DNA of 64,000 nucleotides from an uncultured Dehalococcoidia bacterium (GCA_958295685.1 OY282365.1:2294001-2358000), one strand, 5' to 3'; positions 7,617 to 17,157 are shown, counted from the stretch's first letter. Translations and numbers: made by a program. The notes: generated by a model from the letters alone, not told the origin.

Positions 7617-8737
7617 CCGGGAAAGAGAGCCGAGCGCCCGGCATCCTGCTCATCGCTCCGATACAGAAGACGGGGGCGTCCGATACCAACGTGGTCGGGG
7701 GCAACAAGGTGATGGCCGACGAGCAGGCGCGGGAATTGGGGGCGCGTGGCTTCGATGTGGACGTTATCGACACGTCGGGGGGCGTGACCAATCTGCCCGC
7801 CTGGAAGATCAGGGCCAATCGTCTGGCGAGGTTCCTGAGAGTAGCCTGGGGAGCCGCAAGGAAGATATGGCGCTCCGACGTCGTGTTCCTCATCATCGCG
7901 CCCTATTCGGCGCTGAGCCTGGCATCGTTCCTATGGGCCGTCTGCAAGATCACGCGCAAGCCCTTCGTGGCGCGCATCACCGGGGGCGACATGATGGAGG
8001 ATTACCTGGGATATGGCGCGTTCGCGCGCTGGCTGGCAGACCGGACCTATATGCGCTCTTCGCTGGTGTACGTGGAGACGCAGTACCTGCGCCGCAGCTT
8101 CGACAACCGGGGCAACTTCAAGTGGTTCCCGAATACGCGGGACATAGAGGCGCCCGCCCGGTCCGGGCGCGGCAGGGTGGAAAAGCTGATCTTCGTTGCT
8201 CGTTTGGACATGGATAAGGGGCTGGCCGAATCCCTCGACGCGTGCCGCCGACTGCCGGAGAGTTGTCATCTCGACGTCTTCGGCCCCGGCATGTCCGACA
8301 CGGACTTCTCCCTGTTCGAGGACCATCCCAGGGCGGCCTACGGCGGCGTCCTGGACACGGCGGAAATCCCACGGGTTCTCAGTGAACACGACCTGCTCGT
8401 GTATCCCAGCTACTACAGGAGCGAGGGCTACCCCGGCGCTGTCCTCGAAGCCTTCCAGTGCGGCCTGCCCGTCGTCGCCGCCAGGTGGGGCGGCGTTCCC
8501 GAGCTGGTCGAGCACGAAGAGAGCGGGCTGCTGGTGGAACCCCGTTCCGCAGCGGAGGTCGAGTCCGCGATCAAGCGGCTGCTGGACGAGCCTGATCTGT
8601 ACCGGCGGCTGTGCGAGGGAGCAAGACGGCGAGGGGACCACTTTCGGAGCTCCGACTGGTACGACCGCATGGCCGCCGAGCTGCGCGGCCTGTGCCGGAA
8701 ACAGACACCGCGCCGGCGGCTGGCCAAACGGCCATGA
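7613..8737 (+). CDS. Glycosyltransferase family 4 (start uncertain)
   Basis: This GT-B glycosyltransferase has about 374 residues. The N-terminal half carries GILLIAPIQKTGASDTNV and the C-terminal half the nucleotide-sugar site: KLIFVARLDMDKGLAE, then YPSYYRSEGYPGAVLEAFQC with the E-x7-E pattern, then PVVAARWGGVPE and SGLLVEP. It is a paralogue of the protein at 21800-22897, sharing blocks such as DFSLFxxHPRAAYGGVL. No ATG, GTG or TTG lies in frame just before the conserved N-terminus. I begin at the CTG at 7613, which overlaps the flippase stop. Other options are a one-base error joining it to the ATG at 7582, or a later GTG at 7691 that would remove conserved sequence. Confidence 0.8.
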   Translation: MTGKESRAPGILLIAPIQKTGASDTNVVGGNKVMADEQARELGARGFDVDVIDTSGGVTNLPAWKIRANRLARFLRVAWGAARKIWRSDVVFLIIAPYSALSLASFLWAVCKITRKPFVARITGGDMMEDYLGYGAFARWLADRTYMRSSLVYVETQYLRRSFDNRGNFKWFPNTRDIEAPARSGRGRVEKLIFVARLDMDKGLAESLDACRRLPESCHLDVFGPGMSDTDFSLFEDHPRAAYGGVLDTAEIPRVLSEHDLLVYPSYYRSEGYPGAVLEAFQCGLPVVAARWGGVPELVEHEESGLLVEPRSAAEVESAIKRLLDEPDLYRRLCEGARRRGDHFRSSDWYDRMAAELRGLCRKQTPRRRLAKRP

Positions 8738-8752
8738 CCCGAAGGTAAACGT

Positions 8753-10381
8753 ATGCTGCCGCTTATTCCATTACTCTGGAGGAGACTCGAGTTCGCGTCG
8801 GCCGCCTGCATCGCCCTTTCCTTCTGGACGCTGGCCGTCCTGGTCCACGTAAAGCTGCAAGGCGGCGTGATAGAGCCGCTCGTCCTTGGGGCCATGCTCC
8901 TCTGCTGCCTGCTCCTGATGGGGTTCGTGAGCCTCCGCCGGTGGAGATCTCTTGGAACGCCTGGACTGTTACTCCTCGCCTCGATAGCATCCTACCTCTT
9001 CATCTCCTCCGTCGTCTCTCTCGCCGCCGACTCCGAATTGTTGACCGAAGACGTGGCGCGTCAGGGCTTCTTCCTAGTCGTCACACTGGCTGCCATACTT
9101 GGCGGCCGCTGGCTGCTGGAGCGAATCGGGGTCGAGACGCTGTTGAAGTGGACGCTCGTGATCCTGGGGGCAAGCTGCGCCGTCATCCTGGCATCGCCGC
9201 TGCTGCGCGAGATTGGCGCGCTGCCGGAGTACGTGCATTCCTACCGCATGACCGGCGCTTTTACCGACCCCAACGACGCGGGCTTCATCGCCTGCGTCAC
9301 GGCAGCGCTGGCCTTGGCATTCCAATCCAACGGACGGCAGCGCCCCTTGGGGTACCTGGCCCTGGTCCTGGGATGCGCCGCGGGACTCGCATCCTTTTCC
9401 CGCGTCGCGATTATTGTTCTGGCCGTGATACTGATCCTGTTCCTGCTGCTGAACGTCCGCCGCCTGAGACAAGACCTCTTGCACACCGGCCTAACCGTTC
9501 TGTGCATGGCCGGCGTTCTGGTTTGGCTCATTCCGGGGTCGCCGGTGTATACCGGCGAGGCTTGGGTTGCCGACTCGTTCGAAGCGAAGCGGGTGGGAGA
9601 CCCCATCATCGTCTACCTGGTGAACGACGAGTCCCACCGGGCTGACGACAACCCGGTAAACCCCTGGCGATGGCAGCGGGCCGACGCCCGGCCCGGCGGC
9701 GTCGATACGCCCGACGACGCCACCTGGACCAACGTCGAAGGCGCGCTCTTACCAAACTACACCCCGGCGGACGAAGACGAGGGCAAGTTCTTGCGCGCCT
9801 ACGTGTCCTACGAGAAGAACGGCACGACGCGCCGGGTTCAGACGAACGCCATAGGCCCGATTATGCCGGCATCCGCAGCGACCGCTGCGGATGCCAACGC
9901 GCCGGTGAATCAACCAGGCGAGACTGCGGAGGCTTCCGGCGACAAAGACGATTTCAACAACAGCAGTGGGAAAGCTCTATCGAGACGAATGCTCTTGTGG
10001 GAGATAGGCTTCAATAAGGTCCTGGAATCGCCCATCGTAGGCCGCGGCTTGTATCAGCTCCACTATATGGAGGGCGCCCCTATCGGAAGCCAACGGAAGC
10101 CGACTGGGGTCCACAACGTGTACCTGATGCTGTTCGGCGAAGCGGGCATTATTCCACCGGCATTATACCTGCTGTCTCTGTTCTTCTTGATGCGGCTGCT
10201 TTGGACTGTGCCGAAGTCCATCGGCAAGGATCTGGTCGTCGGATGGGTTATCGTGATGGCCCTGTTCGGCATGATGTTTCACCATCTACTCACCATGGGG
10301 GCCTACAATTTCGTTATCGGCCTGGCCTGCGCCATGGCGGCGTTCCTCGTTCAGCGGCAGCCGGACCCAACTGAGCCGTGA
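8753..10381 (+). CDS. O-antigen ligase/polymerase family protein with an inserted Ig-like module
   Basis: The 542-residue polytopic protein of the Wzy/WaaL (O-antigen ligase) superfamily has about ten membrane helices up to residue 265 and three or four after residue 440. The family region RMTGAFTDPNDAGFIACV (about residue 165) and the late segment SPIVGRGLYQLHYMEG ... VHNVYLMLFGEAG are present; HNxYL is the conserved periplasmic motif. Between them, residues about 280-410 form a long extracytoplasmic insert. Its core (WRWQRADA, WTNVEGA, NYTPADEDEGKFLRAYVSYE) looks like an Ig-like module of bacterial surface proteins. It may polymerise the glycan or attach it to an acceptor. Confidence 0.8.
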   Translation: MLPLIPLLWRRLEFASAACIALSFWTLAVLVHVKLQGGVIEPLVLGAMLLCCLLLMGFVSLRRWRSLGTPGLLLLASIASYLFISSVVSLAADSELLTEDVARQGFFLVVTLAAILGGRWLLERIGVETLLKWTLVILGASCAVILASPLLREIGALPEYVHSYRMTGAFTDPNDAGFIACVTAALALAFQSNGRQRPLGYLALVLGCAAGLASFSRVAIIVLAVILILFLLLNVRRLRQDLLHTGLTVLCMAGVLVWLIPGSPVYTGEAWVADSFEAKRVGDPIIVYLVNDESHRADDNPVNPWRWQRADARPGGVDTPDDATWTNVEGALLPNYTPADEDEGKFLRAYVSYEKNGTTRRVQTNAIGPIMPASAATAADANAPVNQPGETAEASGDKDDFNNSSGKALSRRMLLWEIGFNKVLESPIVGRGLYQLHYMEGAPIGSQRKPTGVHNVYLMLFGEAGIIPPALYLLSLFFLMRLLWTVPKSIGKDLVVGWVIVMALFGMMFHHLLTMGAYNFVIGLACAMAAFLVQRQPDPTEP

Positions 10382-10420
10382 CGGCGGACGGGTGCAAAAA
10401 TCGAGTTATGAGGTGCTCAC

Positions 10421-11508
10421 TTGGAACTGAACAATAGGTTCCGAAGTCTCTTGCGGCTATCGCGCCGGGTAGGAATGGGCAGCCCGCGAAAGGTCTATCA
10501 CACCGTCGGCGGGCGGGTAGCCAGGCGTCTCGGGCTGAGAAGAACCCCTTTCCTGCCCACCAGCGCCGACGTGGAGCCCATCGATACGTGCAACTTCGCC
10601 TGCGACCACTGCCAGGTGACGCACTGGGCGAGGATGACGACCCGGTTGACCACCGAGCGGTTCAGCTCAATTCTCCGCCAGTTGCCGATGCTTCGTCAGG
10701 TCAAGCTCCAGGGAATGGGAGAACCCCTGCTGAACCGGCATCTGATTGAGATGCTGGAAGAGGCTGAAATCGGAGGGGGCGCTCAGTGTCCATTGTCACC
10801 AACGGCTCGATTTACACCAAGAGTATCGCTTCGCGGCTCAACTCCCTGGTGGGAACGACGATTATCATCAGCATGGACGGCGCGACGGCAGAGACGTTCG
10901 AGTCGATTCGGGTCAACGGCAACTTTCAGAAAGTCGTCGATAACGTCGCCGACATGGTACGCCGCCGCGGCCGCAGCGTCTGGCCTGGTATCGAGCTGCG
11001 GGCGGTCGCTACGCTCCGCAATGCCCACGAGCTTCCCGACTTGGTGCGGTTGGCGAAGAGTCTCGGCGTGGACAAATTGACGATAACGACTCTGCTGACC
11101 GACTGGGGTAAGGAAGAAATGGAGGGGTCTATCGGCCCGATAGACATCTCCCGGGAATCTTCCCGAACGGACCGTTTTATCCGGGAGTCGAGAGAAGTCG
11201 CCGCCGACGTCGGGATGCCGCTCAGCGTCGAGCACGGTCAGAGATATTCCAGGGCGAACCGCTGCCCCTGGCCCTGGCAGAGTTCCTACGTCGCGGCGAA
11301 CGGCGACGTCGTCCCCTGCTGTCAAATTGCCGATTCCAGCGTCGTAAAAATGGGCAACGTCTTCGATGAGCCATTCGCCGATATTTGGAACAACGACAAA
11401 TACCGGGAGCTGCGCCGGCGAATCGCCGGAAACGACATTCCGCAATACTGCCGCAGTTGCTACGGGATGAAGCCGGTAGCCGCCTCCACGAACCGGCGGC
11501 CGCAATGA
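10421..11508 (+). pseudogene. Radical SAM/SPASM protein gene, interrupted by a frameshift
   Basis: The first part (frame of 10421) has the radical SAM cluster motif CNFACDHC at about residue 54 and VKLQGMGEPLLN. The second part continues in another frame with VSIVTNGSIYTKSIASRL, IIISMDGATAETFESIR and a SPASM-like C-terminus (NRCPWPW, GDVVPCCQI, GNVFDEPFADIW, CRSC). Reading changes at GAAATCGG (about 10765-10770). Adding one A there would give EEAENRRGRSVSIVTNGS, a smooth family match, so one base is missing. This is either a sequencing error or a real inactivating mutation. The family includes enzymes that modify sugars or peptides. The whole gene would encode about 362 residues. Confidence 0.78.
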
Positions 11509-11521
11509 AGGCAGCCTGAGC

Positions 11522-12403
11522 GTGTACGATTATCTGCTTGTGGTGGGGCCTGGGCGGTCGGGGAGCGAATTCCTGTACCGGCTCTTGAGAGGCCATCCCA
11601 GCTTCGCCTTCCCTGAAATCAAGGAGCGGTACTACTACCGCTCCCCAAGGGCGTTCCGACGGGCCCGGAAACGGCTGGATGGGCAGGGGCGGGGTCAAAT
11701 CCTGTGCGACGTGGCTAACTTGGCATACGCCGACGCCAGGCTGCCCCGCGGCGTCGAAGCTCTGAGGAAAGAGGGCTTCAGGATATTGCTGGTCGCGCTT
11801 CTCAGAGACCACCGGGCCCGCGCAATTTCGATGATGCAGTTCCGCAGAAGCCGGGCGGAGCCTTCGGCGCTCCTGGGCGCGCGGCGGCTGGAGACGGCGG
11901 TTGTGCGCGATAGATTGACCGCCGAACGACTGGCCGACATCTTCAAGATCGATGCCGATGTCCTAACACTCTCCTTCTCCGCTCTTACCGAGGATACAGG
12001 CGCTGTGATGGACTTCTTGTTTTCCCTCTGCGGAGCGCCGAAGTTCGACCGTACTCCACGGCAAGCCGTGAACCGGGCCGTTCGCGCCAGATCTTTGTGG
12101 CTCTCGGCCTTTGGGCGCTGGTGCGGTGTTGCCCTGCGCCGTCTTGGCCTCAGGCGTCTATTGCAGCGAATCAAGGAGAACAAGACGGTCGACAGGGCGT
12201 TCTTCGTTCCCCTGGCCGACGATGCGGAAAAGCCCCGCCTCTCCGAGGAATCCCTGGAGATATTGGACGCTTCGGCCGTCGAGTGCCGTCGGATAGTCGA
12301 GAATACGTCCCGGCGGGTGAGCGAAGGGATATACTTGCGAAAAATAGGGCAGCCCGACGAGGCCATCTCCGATTGTCGAGCGCTGCCAAGGGCCACGCCG
12401 TGA
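11522..12403 (+). CDS. Sulfotransferase family protein
   Basis: The 293-residue protein has the two PAPS-binding elements of sulfotransferases. The 5'-phosphosulfate loop is LLVVGPGRSGSEFLYRLLRG at residues 5-24. The 3'-phosphate segment is LLVALLRDHRARAISMM at about residues 88-104, with the Arg of RDHRARA. Within the glycan cluster it probably sulfates a sugar hydroxyl, using PAPS in the cytoplasm. The start is a GTG, 13 bases after the radical SAM gene. Its TGA stop overlaps the GTG of the next gene, so translation is coupled. Confidence 0.75.
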   Translation: MYDYLLVVGPGRSGSEFLYRLLRGHPSFAFPEIKERYYYRSPRAFRRARKRLDGQGRGQILCDVANLAYADARLPRGVEALRKEGFRILLVALLRDHRARAISMMQFRRSRAEPSALLGARRLETAVVRDRLTAERLADIFKIDADVLTLSFSALTEDTGAVMDFLFSLCGAPKFDRTPRQAVNRAVRARSLWLSAFGRWCGVALRRLGLRRLLQRIKENKTVDRAFFVPLADDAEKPRLSEESLEILDASAVECRRIVENTSRRVSEGIYLRKIGQPDEAISDCRALPRATP

Positions 12404-14385
12404 CGACGCGCCTCCTTCTCTCCCCACCAACTTGGCAGCGGCTGAAACGCGCCGCATTTCCGGCGCTCATCGCCCTCGTGGCGGTCCTGGGCGCGGCGCA
12501 CATCTTGGTACGCACTTCCACCTACGGCGCGTCGATCGACTGGGCCTTCAACTACATATCGGCAGCCGAGAGTCTGGCCGCCGGAGATGGTCTGCTAAGC
12601 CCCGGCGGCGGGCCGATGGTGTTGTTCGCGCCCTTCTTCTCCATAGCAATGGCGTTCCTGAGCCTGTTCGGCATCGAGCCGGTGGACGGGGGCCGGTTAC
12701 TTAACGCAGCCGCCTTCGGTCTGCTCATCCTGGCGTCGGGCCTCTGGCTGAACCGGCGTCTCGAGTCGCCGCTCATCGCGCTGGGCGTGACGGTGGCGGT
12801 CATGGCATCCCTCCCCCTAGCTCATTTCGCTTCGACCCTTCTGAGTGAATCCCTCTTCATCCTGTTCACCCTCCTTGCCCTGATGCCTCTGGAGTCGTTC
12901 CTGAACCGGCGAAGCGGCAAGCGGGCCCTCGCGCTGTCCGCGGTATTCGCCGCGCTGTCCGCGGTGACGCGGTACATCGGGGTTGCGCTGATCTTCTCCG
13001 CAGTCCTTATGATCCTTTTGCGCCGGAGCGTTCCGATACGCGAGCGGCTGAAGGATGCCCTGATTTTCGGCGCCATATCGTCGCTCCCGCTGGTGGCGGT
13101 GATGACGCGCAACTACCTGGTCTCCGGGACACTTACCGGGGGCAGGTCAGGGTCGTCGGGGCAGTCCCTGTTCGATGGACTGGTGCAGATTATCGTGGTG
13201 TTCGAAGGGTGGGCCAACCCGCTGCTGCCCCAGCCCCGCTGGGAGTTGCACTCGCCATGGCTGATTGCCGGCCTGGTTGTGCTGCTGGCGGCGCTGCTCC
13301 TCACCCCTCCCCGTTCAGGAAGGGCGTCTTACGTCTTCTGGATATTCGCTCTGGTGTACCTTGCCATTTTAACCGTGTTGGTGCCGTTCACGGCCGAGCA
13401 GGGCATAGACAGCCGATTCCTCGCGCCGGTCTATGTTCCGTTGCTGTTCGTTGGGGCGTTCTGGCTGGACGGGCTGCTGCGCCACAGGGCGACGGGCGGG
13501 ATGTCCGTGTTCCGGTGGGCGCTGGTGGCCCTGGCGCTGCTGGGCGCCGCCGGGCATATCGGCGTCTCCGCGCGGCAGAATCTGCGAGTGACCGCTGAAG
13601 CGCTGGAATCGGGGTACATCGGCCAGAGTTTCAACACCGCGTACTGGGAGGATTCCGAGATCGTGGAGTATGTGCGGGCGAACCCGGTCTCCGGCCGGTA
13701 CTACAGCAACGCCCCCAACGTAATCCGATGGAACGCGGGTGTTCCGGGAACGCGGGTGACCTGGGTTTCGATGCCGCGGCGGAACTTGCAGGACGTCTAC
13801 GATTGCCAGGTCTGGTTCGAGCGGGCCGTCCTGAAATCCCGCGAGTATGAGGAACCCGAAAAGTACGTCGTATGGGTCGGCCAAGGCGAGGGCCGCCGGA
13901 TAGTTTGCGGCCTCTGGCAGATGGAGTCGCCGCTCCCGTTGGAGCCGGTGGCGGAACTGGCCGATGGCGCCATATTCAGGGTGAACGCGGCCTATGACAG
14001 CGCCGGCGCGCAACAGGCCGCCTATGAGGAACTGGTGTCAATGGTGTCCGGCGAACCGGCAATCCGCTCCACCTTCGACGTCTATCTCCGCGATAACACG
14101 CTGATATACGTCAGGGAGCCGTGCGCCCCGGCCGATACGGAGGCGATGTTCTTTCTGCACCTGTACCCGGTTGACGTGAACGACCTTCCCTACCATCGCC
14201 GCCCGCACGGCTTCGACAACCTGGATTTCAGTTTCTACGGGAGCGGCGTGATACTCGACGGGAGATGTATGGCGGCTGTGGCGCTCCCCGACTACGATAT
14301 TGCCCGCATCAACACGGGCCAGTACGTGCGCGTGGCAGGCGGCTACAACCACCTCTGGGATGAGATGATACGCCTTGAACAGTAA
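12400..14385 (+). CDS. GT39/ArnT-like membrane glycosyltransferase with a shared C-terminal domain
   Basis: This 661-residue integral membrane protein has the GT-C pattern of the PMT/ArnT/RgtA group: an early acidic loop (TYGASIDWAFNYISAAESLA, about residue 45), GGGPMVLFAPFF, and about 10 to 12 helices up to residue 390. Such enzymes use polyprenyl-phosphate sugars outside the membrane. After residue 390 comes a soluble region ending in a compact domain (about 555-661: DVYLRDNTLIYVREPCAPAD, FFLHLYPVDVNDLP, GFDNLDFSF, ILDGRCMAAVALPDYDIA) that recurs at the end of the next protein. The GTG start at 12400 overlaps the sulfotransferase stop; the frame is open further upstream but not conserved. 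Confidence 0.75.
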   Translation: MTTRLLLSPPTWQRLKRAAFPALIALVAVLGAAHILVRTSTYGASIDWAFNYISAAESLAAGDGLLSPGGGPMVLFAPFFSIAMAFLSLFGIEPVDGGRLLNAAAFGLLILASGLWLNRRLESPLIALGVTVAVMASLPLAHFASTLLSESLFILFTLLALMPLESFLNRRSGKRALALSAVFAALSAVTRYIGVALIFSAVLMILLRRSVPIRERLKDALIFGAISSLPLVAVMTRNYLVSGTLTGGRSGSSGQSLFDGLVQIIVVFEGWANPLLPQPRWELHSPWLIAGLVVLLAALLLTPPRSGRASYVFWIFALVYLAILTVLVPFTAEQGIDSRFLAPVYVPLLFVGAFWLDGLLRHRATGGMSVFRWALVALALLGAAGHIGVSARQNLRVTAEALESGYIGQSFNTAYWEDSEIVEYVRANPVSGRYYSNAPNVIRWNAGVPGTRVTWVSMPRRNLQDVYDCQVWFERAVLKSREYEEPEKYVVWVGQGEGRRIVCGLWQMESPLPLEPVAELADGAIFRVNAAYDSAGAQQAAYEELVSMVSGEPAIRSTFDVYLRDNTLIYVREPCAPADTEAMFFLHLYPVDVNDLPYHRRPHGFDNLDFSFYGSGVILDGRCMAAVALPDYDIARINTGQYVRVAGGYNHLWDEMIRLEQ

Positions 14386-16711
14386 CGGGAACGGCCTGCA
14401 GGGCTTAGCGCTGAACAATCTGTGGCGCGCCCTGACGGCGCGCTGCCAGAACATGAGTACGTGGAGAGGGGTAATTACTTCCTCCCGGTGGCGTACCGCC
14501 CGGTTCGTCCTGTTCATCCTGTTCATCGGGGGCGTCCTGGCCTACGGGGCCGGCTTCGCCTGGTACATGCTCGCCCGCTTCGATCTCATCAACCTTATCT
14601 CCAACATGCACGATGACGCCTTCTACTACTTCCAGATAGCCCACAACCTGGCCTCGGGGAACTTCTCGACCTTCGACGGCGGCATCACGCGCACCAACGG
14701 CTACCATCCCCTCTGGCTGCTTCTCATCACGCCCTTCTACTGGGTATTCGACAAGGAAGCCGCGCTGTTCGCCATCAAGGCGTTCGAGATCATGCTCATC
14801 GCCGGCGGCGTAGCCCTAGTCGCCGCGGCCGCCCGGCTGGCGCGCCTGCCGTGGTATCTGATGTTCGCCCCGCTGCCGGTGTTCTACCGGAACAAGGACT
14901 TGATTATAGGACTGGAAGCGGCGGCCGCGCTGTTCATGCTGGCGCTGTTCTTCTTGGCCGTGATGCTCTACGCGCGGAACCCGGCTCGCTGGAAGTGGCC
15001 GCTGGCCGCCGTGGCCTTCGCCCTGCCTTGGGTGCGCCTGGAGTACATCGCTATATCGTTGGCGGCGACTGCCGCGCTGTGCCTGATTGAGTGGTCGCGG
15101 CAGGAACGAGCGCCCAGCGCGTCACTCGGAGAGTGGGCTCGTTCCGCGCGCTCCGTGAAGGCGGTCGTCCCGTTTCTCGCCGCCGGTGCAGGCGTCCTGG
15201 TGTATTTCGCCTACAACCGGCTCGTGTTCGGCGGCATCGTGCCGGTGAGCGCCGCGACCAAGCAGATGTGGTCGCAGTGGGCATGGGAGCAGGAAGGTGG
15301 ATACAGCTTGGCGCAGAACTTCCAGGATATATTGCGGATTCCTGTCTTTGACCATGAACTGCTGGTTGCGCTGGAGGTTTGCGCCTATTTGCTGCTGATC
15401 TGGTGGTTCGCTCGACGCTCCCGGAGTCGGAAAGATTGGCTTCTGCTGGCCTTCCTGGTGGGCGTGTTCAGTTTGGCGGCCGGCCACCTCGCCAAGTTCG
15501 CACAGACTGTGCTCACGATTCACCCTTCCTTGGGGCCTTGGCCTTGGTATTTTGTCCCGGCGTACCTGATGATGGCGCTGATTGTTCCGGTACGATGTTA
15601 CGTCGCCATCTACTTCATTCGCCGGTTCATCGGGTCGAAGTCGCAGCGCGCGGCCAACATCCTGAGTTTGGGCATCGTCCTTACGGGCGCGGCCTTCCTG
15701 TTTATCAAGGCCGATTTCACCGAGCCATTTCAGCGTGTTGAAGCGCAAAGGGTCGCAACCAGAACTAGCAGCTCATGGACCGAATGGACTGAAGCTGTCT
15801 ATGGGGGTACGCAACTGATGAATCGCGTGCTTCCCGAGGACAGCGTGGTCGGGTCGTGGGAAGCCGGCGGCATCGGCTACTTCTCGCGCTTTCCGGTGGT
15901 GAACTTGGATGGCCTAGTCAACTCCTACGACTATCTCCACGCGAGAAAACTGGATAGAGACGATGCTCCTCCCTATCGAGAATTCGGGATAACTCATCTT
16001 GCCGAACCTACGAGCCTTGGAGGTTCACCACTAAATGTCTTCAATAGATTTGAACTCCAACTATGGCCCATCGGTCTGCCGGAAGAAGAAAATACCGCCG
16101 CCGGGACTTGGGAGAGGATTGAACCCCACTTCGACCATCAGTCGGATAGCATCGGGCTGATAGTGGACGGTCGGCTGGCGCTGGCGTTCGCTAGGAATTG
16201 TGCGCCGAACGAGTTGGTAGTGTGGTCTTGGGTTGGCGCAGCGGATGAACCGGCCGCCAACGCTTGGACGCAAACGGAGACGGGGCTGTGCGCGGACGCG
16301 CTCCTGCTGCCCCACGATGCCTCCCCTCCGGTGCGGGCGGAGGCGATGACGGCCAGCGATTATCTGGCAAGGCTGGTCGAAAAAAGCCCGCCGTCAATCC
16401 GCTCCGACTGGGACGTATATCTCAGCGACAACACCCTGGTCTACGTCAAGGAGCCGTGCGCCCCCGCCGACACGGAGGCGACGTTCTTCCTGCACCTGTA
16501 CCCGGTTGACGTGAACGACCCGCCCGACGATAGCAAGCAGTACGGCTTCCACAAGCTGGACTTCCGCTTCGACCGGCGCGGCGTGATGCTCGACGGGAGA
16601 TGTATAGCGGCGGCGGCGCTCCCTGAGTATGATATTGCCCTCATCTTTACCGGCCAAGTGGAAGGCAGCTACAACCACCTCTGGGAGGGGGAAATCCTGC
16701 TTGGGGAGTAA
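14375..16711 (+). CDS. GT-C membrane glycosyltransferase with the same C-terminal domain
   Basis: This 778-residue polytopic protein starts at a TTG that overlaps the previous stop by 11 bases. After a first helix (VLFILFIGGVLAYGAGFAWY) it shows the acidic catalytic loop MHDDAFYYFQIAHNLASGN and ITRTNGYHPLW, typical of GT-C enzymes of the glycosyltransferase 39 type. About 10 helices run to residue 455. A periplasmic part follows (EDSVVGSWEAGGIGYFSRFP). The last 105 residues or so (from WDVYLSDNTLVYVKEPCAPA) are nearly the same as in the upstream neighbour. Tandem duplication with divergence is likely. The two may add different sugars to one lipid-linked glycan. Confidence 0.75.
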   Translation: MNSNGNGLQGLALNNLWRALTARCQNMSTWRGVITSSRWRTARFVLFILFIGGVLAYGAGFAWYMLARFDLINLISNMHDDAFYYFQIAHNLASGNFSTFDGGITRTNGYHPLWLLLITPFYWVFDKEAALFAIKAFEIMLIAGGVALVAAAARLARLPWYLMFAPLPVFYRNKDLIIGLEAAAALFMLALFFLAVMLYARNPARWKWPLAAVAFALPWVRLEYIAISLAATAALCLIEWSRQERAPSASLGEWARSARSVKAVVPFLAAGAGVLVYFAYNRLVFGGIVPVSAATKQMWSQWAWEQEGGYSLAQNFQDILRIPVFDHELLVALEVCAYLLLIWWFARRSRSRKDWLLLAFLVGVFSLAAGHLAKFAQTVLTIHPSLGPWPWYFVPAYLMMALIVPVRCYVAIYFIRRFIGSKSQRAANILSLGIVLTGAAFLFIKADFTEPFQRVEAQRVATRTSSSWTEWTEAVYGGTQLMNRVLPEDSVVGSWEAGGIGYFSRFPVVNLDGLVNSYDYLHARKLDRDDAPPYREFGITHLAEPTSLGGSPLNVFNRFELQLWPIGLPEEENTAAGTWERIEPHFDHQSDSIGLIVDGRLALAFARNCAPNELVVWSWVGAADEPAANAWTQTETGLCADALLLPHDASPPVRAEAMTASDYLARLVEKSPPSIRSDWDVYLSDNTLVYVKEPCAPADTEATFFLHLYPVDVNDPPDDSKQYGFHKLDFRFDRRGVMLDGRCIAAAALPEYDIALIFTGQVEGSYNHLWEGEILLGE

Positions 16712-16859
16712 CGGCCCAAGGCGCGCTGATGAAGGGACCGACGTCGAGCGAGCCGCTGAAGGCGTCCCTCGGTCTCATGGCCTGGCTGCCCTGGCTGCCC
16801 TCCGGTGTCGTGGAGGGGGATTTGGTCCCCATCCTGACAATCCTCCAATCCCGAGAATC
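16712..16859. other. Intergenic stretch with a small hairpin
   Basis: There is no gene here. GGGGATTTGGTCCCC (16816-16830) can form a five-pair hairpin that may end transcription of the preceding operon, although no U-run follows. Just before the next element lies AATCCTGATTCAGA, which is also found before elements A and D. Confidence 0.4.
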
Positions 16860-17157
16860 CTGATTCAGACAACCCTTGACAACCCCGAACCGCTGTGCTA
16901 GAGTATTCCCATGACACAGCCGCCTCTCTCCACAAACCGCCCGCAGGACTCCTGCATCGCCTGCGTTGACCTGTCAGATAGTGTCACAAAAGTGTCACAA
17001 ACTGTCACAAAAGTGTCAGATAAGTGTCACAAAAGTGTCAGATAAGTGTCACATAACTGTCACATAGTGTCACGTAATTCCGAGCCGTCTGAGGCCCTCC
17101 CAGCTACGAAATGGCCGCGAAATGCCCGCAAAATCCGACACTTTCGCAAAAAATTCC
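16860..17157 (+). repeat. 11-mer repeat/antirepeat element B (family 1), with promoter
   Basis: TTGACA (16876-16881), 17 bases and TAGAGT (16899-16904) precede ATGACACAGCC at 16911. Ten units follow (16971-17077), mainly GTGTCACAAAA and GTGTCAGATAA, with two 10-base units. The core CAGCTACGAAATG is exact at 17101-17113. The antirepeat ATCCGACAC (17133-17141) pairs with GTGTCAGAT with one mismatch and is followed by TTTCGCAAAAAATTCCC. The repeat sequence differs from elements A and D (GTGTCGCAT), and the antirepeat differs at the same positions. The deacetylase gene starts 96 bases after the element. Confidence 0.8.

Noticed and set aside
10740..10800. Programmed frameshifting in the radical SAM gene
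   Set aside because: No slippery heptamer with a following structure is evident; a missing base explains it more simply.
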